From Hyphomonadaceae bacterium (GTDB lineage: Bacteria; Pseudomonadota; Alphaproteobacteria; Caulobacterales; Hyphomonadaceae): a stretch of 64,000 bases of DNA. The notes beneath the pieces are model-generated. The model was not told the DNA's origin. It worked only from the letters and a program-made list of their open reading frames with translations, and ran no database searches. Location: contig JADKDU010000013.1 of assembly GCA_016714495.1 (NCBI GenBank), positions 1-64,000 of the forward strand, given 5' to 3'. The position numbers and the translations under genes are program-made. Of this stretch, positions 1-9,480 are shown in pieces; position 1 is the first letter of the stretch; each line of letters begins with the position of its first letter.

Positions 1-289
1 GCAGCAGACGTTCCGCCACGCCGATTTCCACCACGCCGTCCCCCGCGCCGATGCTGACGATGTCCCGACAACCTGACGCGGCGACCGATCGGGCGAGTTC
101 GCTGGCAAATACAGCATGCATGTCGCATGCGCCAAACACATCAGCGATGTGGGGTCCGAGAAACCTGTTTGACCAATAGTGGAATATGTCCGGTAGCGCG
201 TGGATGTCCGTCTGGGCACGAAAGTGTTCGATTTCCGCAGCGATGCGGGCGTCGTGACTGTCGTCTGTCCTGAAGCCCATGACGCTCAC
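1..289 (-). CDS. SAM-dependent methyltransferase, N-terminal part (runs off window edge)
   Basis: Reading the minus strand from a GTG at 289 (an ATG lies three codons later at 280) gives an open frame of about 96 codons with no stop to the window edge. It contains HYWSNRFLGPHIADVFG and then SIGAGDGVVEIGVAERLL, which fits motif I (the glycine-rich SAM-binding loop) of class I methyltransferases. The substrate cannot be told. The 3' part lies outside the window. The start is uncertain because the frame stays open some way upstream and no clear Shine-Dalgarno is seen. It sits next to an IS3 remnant, so it borders a rearranged area. Confidence 0.6.
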   Translation of the reverse strand, partial: MSVMGFRTDDSHDARIAAEIEHFRAQTDIHALPDIFHYWSNRFLGPHIADVFGACDMHAVFASELARSVAASGCRDIVSIGAGDGVVEIGVAERLL

Positions 290-600
290 GTCGTTGCCCG
301 AGGCTGGTGATCCAGCGCTCTTTCCCAGACCGTAATCTAACAGCTATTCAACTGGCTAATCTAGGTAATTCTTGACCAGCATGAAGCTTTAGGTTGCGCG
401 CTCCGCCAGCCTCAGGTCATGCCCCCAACTCTGATAGGCAGGTGAACATCAGAGCTCAGGAAGTCTCCGTGTTCGGGACGGTGTCGCACAATGCTAGCGC
501 TTCGGGTCATTAGCGGGCTTGAACGCCCCCGGGGTTGCCCTGAGACGTGCGAGCGCGCTCTACGGATGGTGATGGAGCATGGGACTGAGCACGCCTCGCA

Positions 601-831
601 ATGTGCGACGACCGTGCGGCCAAGGTCGGGTGTGCTGCGCAGACGCTGCACAACTGGGTCGCCCAGGCCGAGCGAAATCGCAGCGCTCGCGCAGGTCTGT
701 CGACCGACGAGCGAGAGCGGATGAACGCGCTGAAGCGCGCGGTCCAAGAGCTCAGGCAGGCGAACGAGATCCTGCGCAAGGCGGAAGCATATTTTGCCCA
801 GGCGAAGCTCGACCGCCGGCTCCAGGCATGA
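601..831 (+). pseudogene. IS3 orfA remnant (C-terminal part)
   Basis: The frame ends in a leucine-zipper-like helix containing ELRQANEILRKAEAYFAQA and stops at 831. This is the typical C-terminus of IS3-family OrfA, the helix-turn-helix DNA-binding partner of the transposase. The N-terminal helix-turn-helix is only partly readable (CAAQTLHNWVAQAERNR) and lies in a disturbed context. The same C-terminal motif recurs in the copy near 7.2 kb. Non-functional. Confidence 0.7.
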
Positions 832-911
832 TCAACTTCAGATACGGTCGTTGCACCTCGTCTGGGGTCGGGTCGATCTGCCGGGTTCGTAGATTGCCCC
901 GTTCACCTTCC

Positions 912-1166
912 ATGCACGCGATGCGCGACGAAGCGTTGAAGCCGCATGTCGTGCGCGTGTTCACCGAGAACGTCGAGGTCTACAGTTCGGAGGTGATCTG
1001 GCGGAAGGAGCCGTGGCGATCGCTCGATGCTGTCGAGTCCGCAACGCTCAAGTGGGTCGATTGGTACAACAATCACCGGCTGCTTGAGCACATCGGCAAC
1101 ATCCCGCCCGCCGAGGCAGAAGCCGCCTACTTTGCGTCGCTGGAAGAAAAAGCTGGCGCTGCGTAA
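912..1166 (+). pseudogene. IS3 orfB transposase remnant, catalytic core deleted
   Basis: The N-terminal piece (MRDEALKPHVVRVFTENVEVY) jumps directly to the C-terminal piece (SSEVIWRKEPWRSL, then WVDWYNNHRLLEHIGN and PPAEAEAAYFASLEE). Compared with the near-complete orfB at 6247-7146, about 180 codons between VYGVRKVW and KAEVIW are missing, which removes all three DDE residues of the integrase domain. The remaining ends align well, so this is an internal deletion derivative of the same element type. Confidence 0.8.
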
Positions 1167-1245
1167 CTAAAACCAAACAGCCTCCGGGGTTGCCGGGGTG
1201 ATTCACAACCCCTAATGACATCGTTTATAGTGAGGGGGACACCTC

Positions 1246-2593
1246 TTGATACTCGCTGCTCTGATAGCTCTCAGCGGAGGGGCGGACGCGGCCCCTCCCA
1301 AAGTCGACCCTACGGCGTTGCTCGAACCACAAAAAACGGAAACGGGAGATTCGAGCGCAACCAAGCCTCGACCCGCGCCCAAGCGCACGACGATGCGTTT
1401 CAGCGCGTTCTCTTCCGCCGGGGAGAGCAATGCCCGCGATAGAGCCCGGCTGGCGACCGAAACAGCAAAGGGGGTTCTGAGAGAACAAGTGCAGCCAGTT
1501 TTTATACTAAGCCCGGGTCACCCCATTCCATTGACTCCAGCTGAGGTTGATCTGGCGGCAACATTCGCCGCTCCTTTTTCAGTCCAGATGTCCAAATTCA
1601 ACATCGAATCTCTGACTGGTTCACAGCCGACCCCGGCTCCTCGCACTGATGCTTATACAACTTCTTTCGGAGCCCTTTGGGAGTTCGCCCCGGAGGACTT
1701 GATCTGCGGAGCTGGAATTATGGCTTGGAGGCTCATTCAACACACCTCACCGTAAAATCGCAGCTAACCGGTGCGGATTTCTCACCAGGCTTGATCGGTT
1801 CGCAACCAACCGGACCAATACAATCGGCGTGCGCCTTCAGACCTGGAGGCAGCTTTGTGGTCGAATGCTTTAGAAATGTCGCTGCGACCTTCAATGCGAT
1901 AACTGCACCCAGCAATATGCCGGTTTCTTATGAACCGGAAGGCGTTCTTCGATCGCCAATGACAGTTTTGCGTTCGAGTTCGATCAGGTCCGCCGCGAAA
2001 CCAGCCGATACGGTTTTAGCGGAATCATTGGCGCACCGGCAGTAGGAGCGCCGTTCACTAAGGCCCTAGAGATTTCTCCGCGCCTGCGACTTGGTTACGA
2101 GCGATGGGACGTCACTGAGGTCGAGTATTTCTACGATCCAATGATCGCAGCGCAGCCCTTACGTTGGGTCCGTTCCGGAAGCGGGCATTCCGGTCGGTTC
2201 GGTGTGGGGGCGGATGTGGCGGGTTCAGTTCCGGGCGGGCTACCGCTGCGCTGGAAACTGTCAGCCGAGTACGGAGCAGATTTCGTTGATCTGGAGATGA
2301 AAACGAATGAGGCGCCAGAAGGTTCACCTGCGCAGGCTTTGCTCCAAGGGACGGCCGTTTCCGCAAAACGCAAGCTTGCCAAGACCATGTCCTATGGTTC
2401 GCTTGGTGGAAGACTTGACTTGGAAATCAACGACAATTGGAAAATATTTGCTGGGGCAACCTACAAGCTTGATTCCTTTGTTACATCGACGTGGATTGCT
2501 CGGACCCCCTATGTGATCGGCCCGGATGTGCAGTACAAACTCAAACATATGGGATCAGTTGACGTGACTTTGGGCGTCTCATTTGCTCACTGA
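1246..2593 (+). pseudogene. outer-membrane beta-barrel-like protein, frameshifted
   Basis: Three overlapping frames form one apparent gene. The first (TTG start at 1246) begins with a signal-peptide-like segment ending GGADAAPP. Near 1700 it continues in a second frame (YGLEAHSTHLTVKSQLTG), and near 1940 in a third (DSFAFEFDQVRRETSRYGFSG) that runs to a stop at 2593. The later part has alternating hydrophobic/polar strands (SPRLRLGYERWDVTEVEYFY) and a C-terminus ending DVTLGVSFAH, as in beta-barrel outer-membrane proteins. At least two frameshifts are needed. They may be real decay or sequence errors. The start lies only 40 bases beyond an IS3 end, so the true 5' end may be lost. No specific family recognised. 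Confidence 0.5.
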
Positions 2594-2759
2594 GCTTTCG
2601 CGGAATTTACGACCACCGATCTATTTGGGCCGCCCTCGCTGATCGTGATCAGGCCCGCACGCGGCTGGCGCGGGAACGCACTGATCTTGTCGTCCATTTC
2701 CGCACCATGCCTAACCGGACAGCCGCCTCAATCATCGCCAGCCCCGAGAGCAGATGTCG

Positions 2760-3600
2760 CCCCCCGACGGCTGTGAGCCGCCCCTAAGGTTTCAGGACCC
2801 CTTGACTTGAGAGAGGGGCCTTCTAGGGACGAGGGCGGATGCGCAAGGACGACGGCGTTCAGCGGACGAGTAGAGGGAGGTGGCGATCCTGCTGGATGCG
2901 GATCGTGAGGCGCCAGGTCAGGCTCGTCGCGATCAGCGGCACGAGAAGGTCTGCGAATGCAGAGGATCGACGGAACTGGCGAAGGCCGCTTCCCGGCGCA
3001 CTGGGCACAGATGAGGTCCGCGCGGCCTGGAGCGGTTCCACGTGAGGTGGGGAGTTCCCAGGGGGGGGGGACCTCTTAAAAGGGGGGGGGGCTACTCCGG
3101 GGGGGAACCCCCCGGCGCTCCGGTCCTCGGGGGGGCCCGGGGGCGCGGGGGGGGTTCGGGGGGGGGGGGGGGTTCCGGGGGGGGGGGGGGGGGGGGTCTT
3201 TGTTGGGGGGGGCGGGGTCCGGGGGGGCCGAGGGGGGACCGATGAATGTGGGCGGGCGTGAAGAAGCTTCTCGCCGAGCGCTGAACTCTAGATGGCGAGG
3301 CGCTGAAGGAGATGGCCGCGAAAAAGGGTGTGCGGCTGCAGGCCCGATCAGGTGACGCGAGTGAGCGTTGGCGACGACTTGAGGCGTCATCGCAACGCGA
3401 GCGCCTGACGCTTCTCGATATGGCGATCGGCCCAGCGATCGCCCGCACGTTCTCGACCATCAGCAGGCGGCTGCGCCGACGAAATGTGGGCCCGGACTTT
3501 ATTTACATCTGGAGCAGAACGTCGATGGCGCCTTGGCTGTATCGACCGCGACGACGACGGCGTTGTCCGGCATAGAATGAGTGCGGGACATGGCCGGTCA
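2760..3600 (+). pseudogene. second, badly scrambled IS3-type transposase remnant
   Basis: From about 2838 the sequence can be read as an IS3 OrfA start only if several extra G or C bases are ignored: MRK..FS..E.VAIL.DADREA.V..VAI..HEKV. After a G-homopolymer insert the C-terminal end follows at 3256-3335: VKKLLAER, a TGA, then TLDGEALKEMAAKKG. That is the usual OrfA coiled-coil ending. The next codons (VRLQAR, then a degraded GVS.RRAC.LLDMAIG) resemble the start of OrfB. The pattern fits an IS3 element of a different subgroup from the copies at 0.5 and 6.2 kb. Assignment is by recognition of short motifs across frameshifts. Confidence 0.45.
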
Positions 3601-4780
3601 TGTCACCGACGCGCGGAGGGCCGGGGGGGGGGGGGGTCCCTCTTCCCGCCCCGGGGGGGCCCCCCCCGCGGTAGTGAGGCTGATGACGCGTCACGTCGGG
3701 AGATGTTCAAGAGCCGGTCATGACAACCGCGGGCATGTGCGAGGGAGCACTTCGCCCGGAGCAGCCACCTGGTGGAGAATTCCCCCGCCCCCCGGCGGGG
3801 GGCCGGGGGGGCGGGGGCGGTTCCCTTGGGGGGGTCTCCCCCGCGGGGGAGAGGGCGCCCGCCCCCGGGGTCTCCCCGCCCGGGGGTGGGGCGGGGGAAC
3901 GAGGGGCGCCGCTGGGGGGGGGGCCCGGGGAAAACCCGGCCCCCGGGTTCGGGGGGCACCCCGGGGGGCGGGGGGGGGCCGCCCCACCCGGGGCGCCGGG
4001 GGGGGGGGGGCGCCCGCCCGCCGGACTTTTCCCCCCCGAAGACCCCGGGGAACACAAAACACCGCGTTTTTATCTTCCTTTTCCCGGCCAGGGGGCCGGG
4101 CGGGGGGGTCCCGCGCCCCCCGGGTGGAAACCGGGGGGGCGGCCACCCGCCCCCCCAAGAGTCCGGGGGGGTTGGGGGAATGGCCCGGGGGGGCCTCCGG
4201 GGGGCCCTCCTGGGGGGCGGGGAGGGGGGGGGGGGGGGCGCGGGCCGGCGCTGGCGGGGGGGGGTTGGGGGGGGGCCGGGCCCGGGGGTCTCGGGGGGGG
4301 GCTTCCCGATGTCCTATCGGCCCGAGTTCGTCTCTCGCGGCCTTGGGCGAGCAGGCCGAGGCAGCCCCGAAAGGTCGGAGAGAAACCAAAAACATCCGGG
4401 GCGGGGGTCCGGGGGGCGGTTGTAAAGGCCGGGCGGGGGGGGAACTTTCGGGGGGGGCCCCCGCGGATACCGGCCCCCCGCGGCCCCCCCACTGTTCGGG
4501 GGGGGGGGGGAGAGGGCGCAGGGCCCCGGCGGGCCGCGGGGGGGAAAGCCGCGGCCACCCCCGCCGGGGGGTCCCGGGGGGGGGGGGCGGGGGGGGCGGG
4601 GGAAAAACGGGTGCCCGGGGGGGAGGGGGGCCCGCCACGCTCCCCGGCCTCCCGAGGCGGGGGAAAGACGGGGTCCCGGGGGAACCCGAAGGCTCCCCCA
4701 GGGGGGGGGGGGAGGGCGACGGGGGGGTAGGGGGGCCTTGCACCAAGGGGGGGGGGGATGGGCGGGGGAGGGAAGCCGGG
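3050..4780. other. G/C-homopolymer block, probably erroneous sequence
   Basis: This stretch consists largely of G runs of 6-16 bases and C runs of 4-9 bases with short ordinary-looking islands, for example around 3250-3560, 3690-3780 and 4310-4400. Long open frames cross it on both strands only because G/C homopolymers encode Gly, Pro, Arg and Ala. No family is recognisable and codon use is nothing like that of the neighbours. The upstream IS3 remnant shows single extra G bases that become denser toward this block. I read it as failed base calling or a bad consensus rather than biology. Confidence 0.7.
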
Positions 4781-5308
4781 CGAGCTACCCGGGTGGGCTG
4801 CGACACCACCAGGCCGCTTCCAAGACGCTCGCGAGGCTTTTGGCGCAGCGGTGAGAGCGAGTTGAAGTGGATCCTGAGATCAGGGGATCGAGACAGCGGG
4901 CTGATGATCCCGGAGGGGGGGCAAAAGGCCCTGGAAGAACGGGCCACAACAGAGATTGGGCGAAAGGGCTCCTCGGGAACACGGCGAGGATGGGAGCCGG
5001 GGAGCTTACTCCGCCTACATGGCGAGAACGATCGCGAGCGGAGGGGAAATACAGGCCGGGACGTTTCGAAGTTTGGGCGGCCGGAGCTCACCCATGTGGC
5101 CCCGCATATGGTGCTCCAAGTGGCCAAGTTCCGCGACGCGGCGGATATGGACGGCTTGTTCATGCTCCGCGCAACGGCCTGAAGGCCTCGCAGGGCTTGA
5201 GAGGGCTCCGGCCAATTCGTCGAAAACAGACCGATGTTAACCACTTTGACCGCCAGGTGCTCGTTCGCCACCAAACGGTTGGTCAGCCAGATCACCTTTG
5301 GTTTGCAG
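4781..5308. other. no recognisable gene
   Basis: Base composition returns to normal here. Open frames exist on both strands, but none gives a family I recognise. One plus-strand frame ends with ELTHVAPHMVLQVAKFRDAADMDGLFM before a stop at 5182. It merges upstream with the homopolymer block, so its start cannot be judged. It may be the end of a damaged gene. Confidence 0.4.
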
Positions 5309-5372
5309 AGACCGTTGATCGTCTCTGCGAGAGTGTTGTGGAACTGTCTCCGACACTGCCGACGGACAGTCC
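5309..5372 (-). mobile_element. short IS3 orfB fragment
   Basis: The plus-strand sequence CGTTGATCGTCTCTGCGAGAG, continuing through CTGTCTCCGACACTGCCGACGGA, matches with few differences the segment near 6433-6485 inside the orfB copy of this window. It corresponds to the region around the catalytic glutamate of the transposase (SVGDSYDNALAETIN). Only about 60 bases survive, and flanking sequence does not match. Confidence 0.65.
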
Positions 5373-5473
5373 CTTGATCTCGTCAGCCGGAGCTTGCACG
5401 GCGCCCGCAGAATCATTGTGAATCGATGCGATGCCGATAGGTTGCGTGAAATTCACCCTGTTCAAGGCAACGT

Positions 5474-6064
5474 ATGGTCCACAACCCCATTCAATCGCTC
5501 AAACTGCGTCCAGCGCAGGCAGCAGCATCTGTGGCTTTCGGCGCCGCCGTCGCATTGTCTGGATATCTATGGGGGCCCGCCGGTTTCGCGTGGGCCGGAA
5601 CTATTCTGGCGTTGGCGTTGTCGTGGGCGGCGGCGGTCGATATCGACCGCTTCATACTGCCTGATATCCTGACCATAGGTCTTGCGGTCCTCGGTCTGGC
5701 GCTTGCAGCAACGCAGGGAGCTTCCTTGCTTCTTCACCACGCAGCCGGAGCGACTCTTGGTTATCTCGCCTTGGCCGGCGTCGCGTTCGCCTACCGACGC
5801 TTCCGTGGAAGAGAAGGCCTTGGCATGGGTGACGCGAAACTCATGGCCGCGGCCGGCGCATGGTTGGGCTGGGCCGCTTTGCCGACTGTTCTGCTCGCGG
5901 CGTCGATCGCCGGTATCGCGTGGATGGCGGCGGTCGCCGTCGCGACACGTGCGCTTTCGCCATCCCGCGCAGTGGCGTTCGGCCCCTTTATCGCTGCTGG
6001 TTTCTGGCTCGTGTGGCTGCTTGGGCCTGTGGGCGGCTACCCATATGCCAGCCTTGCTCTGTAG
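5474..6064 (+). CDS. A24-family prepilin peptidase, short form
   Basis: Predicted inner-membrane aspartyl protease of 196 residues that would cleave leader peptides of type IV pilin-like proteins (type IV pili, Tad pili or type II secretion pseudopilins). It has about six hydrophobic segments. The two expected catalytic aspartates are visible: one in AAVDIDRFILPDILT (about residue 57) and one in the GLGMGDAKLMAA motif (about residue 117). The N-terminal zinc/methyltransferase domain of PilD/GspO is absent, as in CpaA/TadV-type enzymes. AAGG lies seven bases before the ATG. No pilin or secretion genes are near, and IS remnants flank it on both sides, so it looks stranded from its operon. Confidence 0.8.
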   Translation: MVHNPIQSLKLRPAQAAASVAFGAAVALSGYLWGPAGFAWAGTILALALSWAAAVDIDRFILPDILTIGLAVLGLALAATQGASLLLHHAAGATLGYLALAGVAFAYRRFRGREGLGMGDAKLMAAAGAWLGWAALPTVLLAASIAGIAWMAAVAVATRALSPSRAVAFGPFIAAGFWLVWLLGPVGGYPYASLAL

Positions 6065-6246
6065 TCGTATCGCAACAACTGATCCTGCCCCCGCATTTGC
6101 CTTGGTCTGCGTATCTTCGTCCGGACGGGCTACAGTTGATAGACCGCGATGCACCTTGTTCACGACTGCATCTGACAAGACGCCGCGCAACTGTCCCGGA
6201 AAGACGAGGTTTGAAACGCCCCGGTAACCCCGGAGGCCATTTGGTT

Positions 6247-7146
6247 TTAGTTACGCAGCGATAGCTGTTCCTCCAGCGACGCATAGTAGGCGGCCTCAGC
6301 CTCGGCGGGCGGGATGTTGCCGATGGGCTCGAGCAGCCGGCGATTGTTGTACCAGTCGACCCATTCGAGCGTGGCGTACTCGACTTGATCGAGCGATCGC
6401 CACGGCCCTTTCCGCCAGATGACCTCCGCTTCGTTGATCGTCTCAGCGAGAGCGTTGTCATAGCTGTCGCCGACGCTGCCGACGGAAGGTTCAAGACCCG
6501 CCTCGGCGAGCCGCTCGGTGTACTTGATGGATACGTACTGAGATCCGCGGTCCGAGTGGCAGACGAGTCCGCCGTCCGAGAGCGGCCTGCGATCGTGCAG
6601 CGCCTGCTCGAGCGCATCGAGAACGAAGCCGGCATGCGCGACACGAGAGACCCGCCAGCCGACGATGCGGCGAGCGTAGACGTCGATGACGAAGGCCACA
6701 TAGACGAAGCCCGACCAGGTCGCGACATAGGTGAAGTCGGAGACCCACAGCACGTTCGGTCGTGGCGCGTGGAACTGGCGGTTGACCCGATCGAGCGGGC
6801 AAGGCGCGGTCTTGTCGCTGAACGTTGTTCGCTGCGGCTTGCCACGGGTGACGCCCTTGAGTCCCGTAGCCTTCATCAGCCTTGAGACCGTGCAGCGAGC
6901 GACCTCAAAGCCTACACGCAGCAGTTGCCGCCAGACCTTGCGGACGCCGTAGACCTGGAAGTTCTCGCTGAAGACCCGAAGAATCTGGGGCTTCAGCGCC
7001 GCATCGCGTTGAACCCGCGGCGGCGCCTTGTCAGGGCGCCGCCGGCGCGAAGCGTGTGCATGGAAGGTGGATGGGGCGATCTTCAGAACCCGGCAGATCG
7101 GCTCGACCCCGTACGTGGCGCGATGATCGTCAATGAAGGCGGTCAT
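6247..7146 (-). CDS. IS3-family transposase OrfB
   Basis: A 299-residue protein with an N-terminal HTH_21-like region (DDHRATYGVEPICRVLKIAPSTF, then VYGVRKVWRQL) and an rve integrase core. The DDE residues are present: Asp in NVLWVSDFTYV, Asp in VCHSDRGSQY, Glu in NALAETIN. The usual GLYK following AETIN is missing (AETINEAEVIW), a small deletion next to the catalytic glutamate that may impair activity. In IS3 elements OrfB is normally made as an OrfAB fusion by programmed frameshifting. Here only the tail of orfA remains, so it is unlikely to be expressed in its native way. Confidence 0.85.
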   Translation of the reverse strand: MTAFIDDHRATYGVEPICRVLKIAPSTFHAHASRRRRPDKAPPRVQRDAALKPQILRVFSENFQVYGVRKVWRQLLRVGFEVARCTVSRLMKATGLKGVTRGKPQRTTFSDKTAPCPLDRVNRQFHAPRPNVLWVSDFTYVATWSGFVYVAFVIDVYARRIVGWRVSRVAHAGFVLDALEQALHDRRPLSDGGLVCHSDRGSQYVSIKYTERLAEAGLEPSVGSVGDSYDNALAETINEAEVIWRKGPWRSLDQVEYATLEWVDWYNNRRLLEPIGNIPPAEAEAAYYASLEEQLSLRN

Positions 7147-7250
7147 GGCTTGAACCGGCGGTCGAGCTCCGCCTGAGCAAAATATGCGCTGGCCTTGCGC
7201 AGGATCTCGTTGGCCTGGCGCAGCTCGCGGACCTCACGCTCCAAAACAGG
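7143..7250 (-). pseudogene. IS3 orfA remnant (last 33 codons)
   Basis: The minus frame ending at 7143 carries LEREVRELRQANEILRKASA and DRRFKP, the OrfA C-terminal zipper helix, overlapping the start of orfB by four bases as is normal in IS3 elements. Upstream the reading frame turns into unrelated sequence, with the helix-turn-helix gone. Confidence 0.7.
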
Positions 7251-7505
7251 ATGCGCGCGGAGAATTTCTTGTCGCTCTGGTCCATGCCTTCTAGATTGGG
7301 CGAACGGGCGCCCAACTATACCTGCACAGATATTTGGCTTCCTGCCCGTTACCGTACCGAGTGGGGCGCAGATAAGTGCTAACCACGTCGTAGCGGTCGA
7401 GGCTCTGCCCAGACCTTCTGCCGCGAGAAAAGCCGCCGTCCCCACCCCTACCCCCGAGGACGGCGGCGATTTTCATCGCCGTGTGGCATGAAGGTCCGGA
7501 GCAGA

Positions 7506-7745
7506 ATGACAACAGTCATCGAGTTGGAGCGCGGAGAAGAGCCGCGCAAGAACGAGCGCTATGCTCTGGTCTTCGTGAGTTCAAAACCGCCAAAAGAGGG
7601 CGCGGCTATTGCCATTCGCGATGACGGCCAGACCTTTTTCGCCGACGACAGCGAGCACGATGTGAGCGTCATACTCAAACGCGCTGTGATCTGGGCCGAT
7701 GAGAACGCCATCGCGCACGTCTATGTGAGACGTGATCGCCAATAG
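7506..7745 (+). CDS. small hypothetical protein
   Basis: A 79-residue, mostly hydrophilic protein starting MTTVIELERGEEPRKNERYA with GGAGC seven bases upstream. An in-frame ATG at 7488 would add six residues. There is no signal peptide or membrane segment. I do not recognise a family. Its codon use looks native, and it stands alone between the IS3 remnant and the histidine kinase. Confidence 0.5.
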   Translation: MTTVIELERGEEPRKNERYALVFVSSKPPKEGAAIAIRDDGQTFFADDSEHDVSVILKRAVIWADENAIAHVYVRRDRQ

Positions 7746-7847
7746 CCCGCTCGCCAGCGGACTGTGAGCGGTAGAAGCGCATGAACGGACATGAGTCCGG
7801 CATGGTGACGCTGGGTCACTGGCGCTTGGCGTCATCTGCCGTGTCAG

Positions 7848-7949
7848 CGCTATGGCGATGCGGCGCGCACCGTGGCGCCCATCGCGCCTTGGGTGCTCTA
7901 CGCCAATGCCGCTGGGCCCGCCATTTGGGCGTGCGTGGTGATCGTCTAA
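7848..7949 (+). pseudogene. possible DedA-family C-terminal scrap
   Basis: The frame RYGDAARTVAPIAPWVLYANAAGPAIWACVVIV, ending in a TAA at 7947-7949, resembles a central segment of DedA-type membrane proteins (R..R..AP.A.G....F...N..GA..W). No start or upstream domain is found in frame. This is a tentative reading of a very short stretch. Confidence 0.25.
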
Positions 7950-9480
7950 TCAGACCGCGGGCCGTTGCTGCAAGTCCGAGTGGGAGCGCGATCCGACAAC
8001 CTTCGCCAGCAGCATCGCCACGCTGAAGGGTTTGGCGAGGAATGCATCGAAGTCCAAGGAGGCGTACTCATCAAGCTGGCTGTCAGCGGAGAATGCGATA
8101 GCGAAAGCCTTCTGATTTGGTCCCGGCTCTGCGCGAATCCGCCCGATGACTTCCACGCCTGTGAGGTAGGGCATGCGAAGATCAATCAGCATGACATCGA
8201 ACGGCTGCTTGAGTGCGGCCTCGAGCGCGCCTTGACCATCAACCGCTTCTGTCACGATGGCGCCGGATGTTTCGAGAACCGCGCGCGCAAGCGCACGGTT
8301 GGACTCATTGTCCTCGCCCACCAGAACGCGCATGCCTTGCAGGATCAGCCCCGTGTCTCGCCGACGCGCAGGCGCTTTGTCAGGTCCGACCTTCGCTGTG
8401 AGCGCGAACGAAAAGCTCGACCCGGCGCCGGGCGCTGAAGACAATGACAGGGCTCCGCCCATCGCCGCCACAAGCCGTTTCGCGATCGCCAATCCCAATC
8501 CGGCGCCATCCGAGGTTTCGCTTCCGCCCTGTCGGAACGGCTCGAACAAAAGATCATGCTGATCGAGTGGAATGCCCGGACCGGTATCGACGACCTCAAA
8601 GTGAAGTTTTCCCAGCCGATGCGCGGCTCGCACGGTGATCTGGCCGTGGTCCGTGAATTTGAGCGCATTGCCAATGAGGTTGACCAGAACCTGCTTCAGC
8701 CTGGCTTCATCGAAAACGGCGAACTCCGAGGCGTAAGACGGTCCTTCAAATACCAGCCGCAACTTCTTTGCTTCAGCCTGACGCTCGAACAGCGCAACGC
8801 TGTCGCGAACCGCGCGAACCCAATCAGCCGGCTTGCTGCGAATCTCGACGGCGCCCGCTTCGAGGCGCGAGAAATCGAGGACGTCATTCACGACAGAGAG
8901 CAGCAACCGGGAGGCAGTCTCAACCCGCGAAGCGCAGGTCTGCGCGAAGGCCGGGTCCCCCTCCGCTTCCGTCAGCAGGCCAGCATAGCCGATGATCGTT
9001 GTCAGCGGCGTGCGGATCTCATGACTCATGTTCGCGAGGAATTCGCACTTGGCTCGGATGGCGCTTTCGGCGGCCTGCATCGCTCTCTTCAAACCGTCCT
9101 CGGCCTGCCTGCGCGCCGTCAGGTCCTGGACCTGAGCGATATAGTGTTTGGGCTGGCCATCCGACTCCCCGCACCAGCGAGACTGACATGTTGACCCAGA
9201 CCAGCGCGCCATCCTTGCGGATATAGCGCTTGTCCATCTGGTAGCCCGTGATCTCGCCGCGTGTCAGCTCGCCTAAGAGGTCGAGGTCCCGAGTTAGATC
9301 CTCCGGATGCGTTATCGTTTGGAAATCCCCGGCCAGCATCTCTTCCTCGGAGAAGCCGACAAGCTGGCAGAAGCTGTCATTGATTTTAAGGAACTCGCCA
9401 TCAAGGGCCACCAGCGCCATGCCGATTGGCGCGTGATGAAACGCGTTTTCGAACAGCTCGGTCTGCTTGATGTGAAGCAT
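7950..9480 (-). CDS. PAS hybrid sensor histidine kinase, one frameshift
   Basis: Two overlapping minus-strand frames make one protein of about 509 residues: PAS domain at 1-125 (HAPIGMALVALDGEFLKIND), HisKA with phospho-acceptor His in FLANMSHEIRTPL, HATPase_c with N box (LVNLIGNALKFT), G1 (DTGPGIP) and G2 (GAGLGLAIAKRL), and a C-terminal receiver with phospho-acceptor Asp in VMLIDLRMP and Lys in FLAKPF. The frames join near 9170-9176, where a GGGG run would restore LVRESDGQPKHYIAQ if one G were removed. No transmembrane segment, so a cytoplasmic sensor. No paired output regulator adjoins it. The frameshift may be a sequence error. Confidence 0.85.

Larger units (their letters stand above)
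520..1205 (+). mobile_element. IS3-family element, internally deleted copy
   Basis: The left end starts TGAACGCCCCCGGGG at 520 and the right end, read inward from 1205, starts TGAATCACCCCGGCAACC. The second end closely matches the orfB-side end of the copy at 6212 (TGAAACGCCCCGGTAACC). Inside are a C-terminal orfA piece and an orfB that has lost its centre, including the catalytic DDE residues, so it cannot transpose by itself. No target-site duplication is visible at the two junctions. Confidence 0.75.
6212..7250 (-). mobile_element. IS3-family element, near-complete orfB with truncated orfA end
   Basis: The element is on the minus strand. Its orfB-side terminus begins TGAAACGCCCCGGTAACCCC at 6212 and matches the right end of the copy at 520-1205. 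It carries a nearly complete orfB and only the last 30-odd codons of orfA. The orfA-side inverted repeat is not found, so the element is truncated there and joined to unrelated sequence at roughly 7.25 kb. Confidence 0.75.

Noticed and set aside
3581..5182. 533-codon plus-strand open frame
   Set aside because: It crosses the G/C homopolymer block and encodes only Gly, Arg, Pro and Ala-rich sequence. It is an artefact of base composition, not a gene.
3718..5295. 525-codon minus-strand open frame rich in proline
   Set aside because: Mirror image of the same homopolymer block. Open frames on both strands at once argue against coding.
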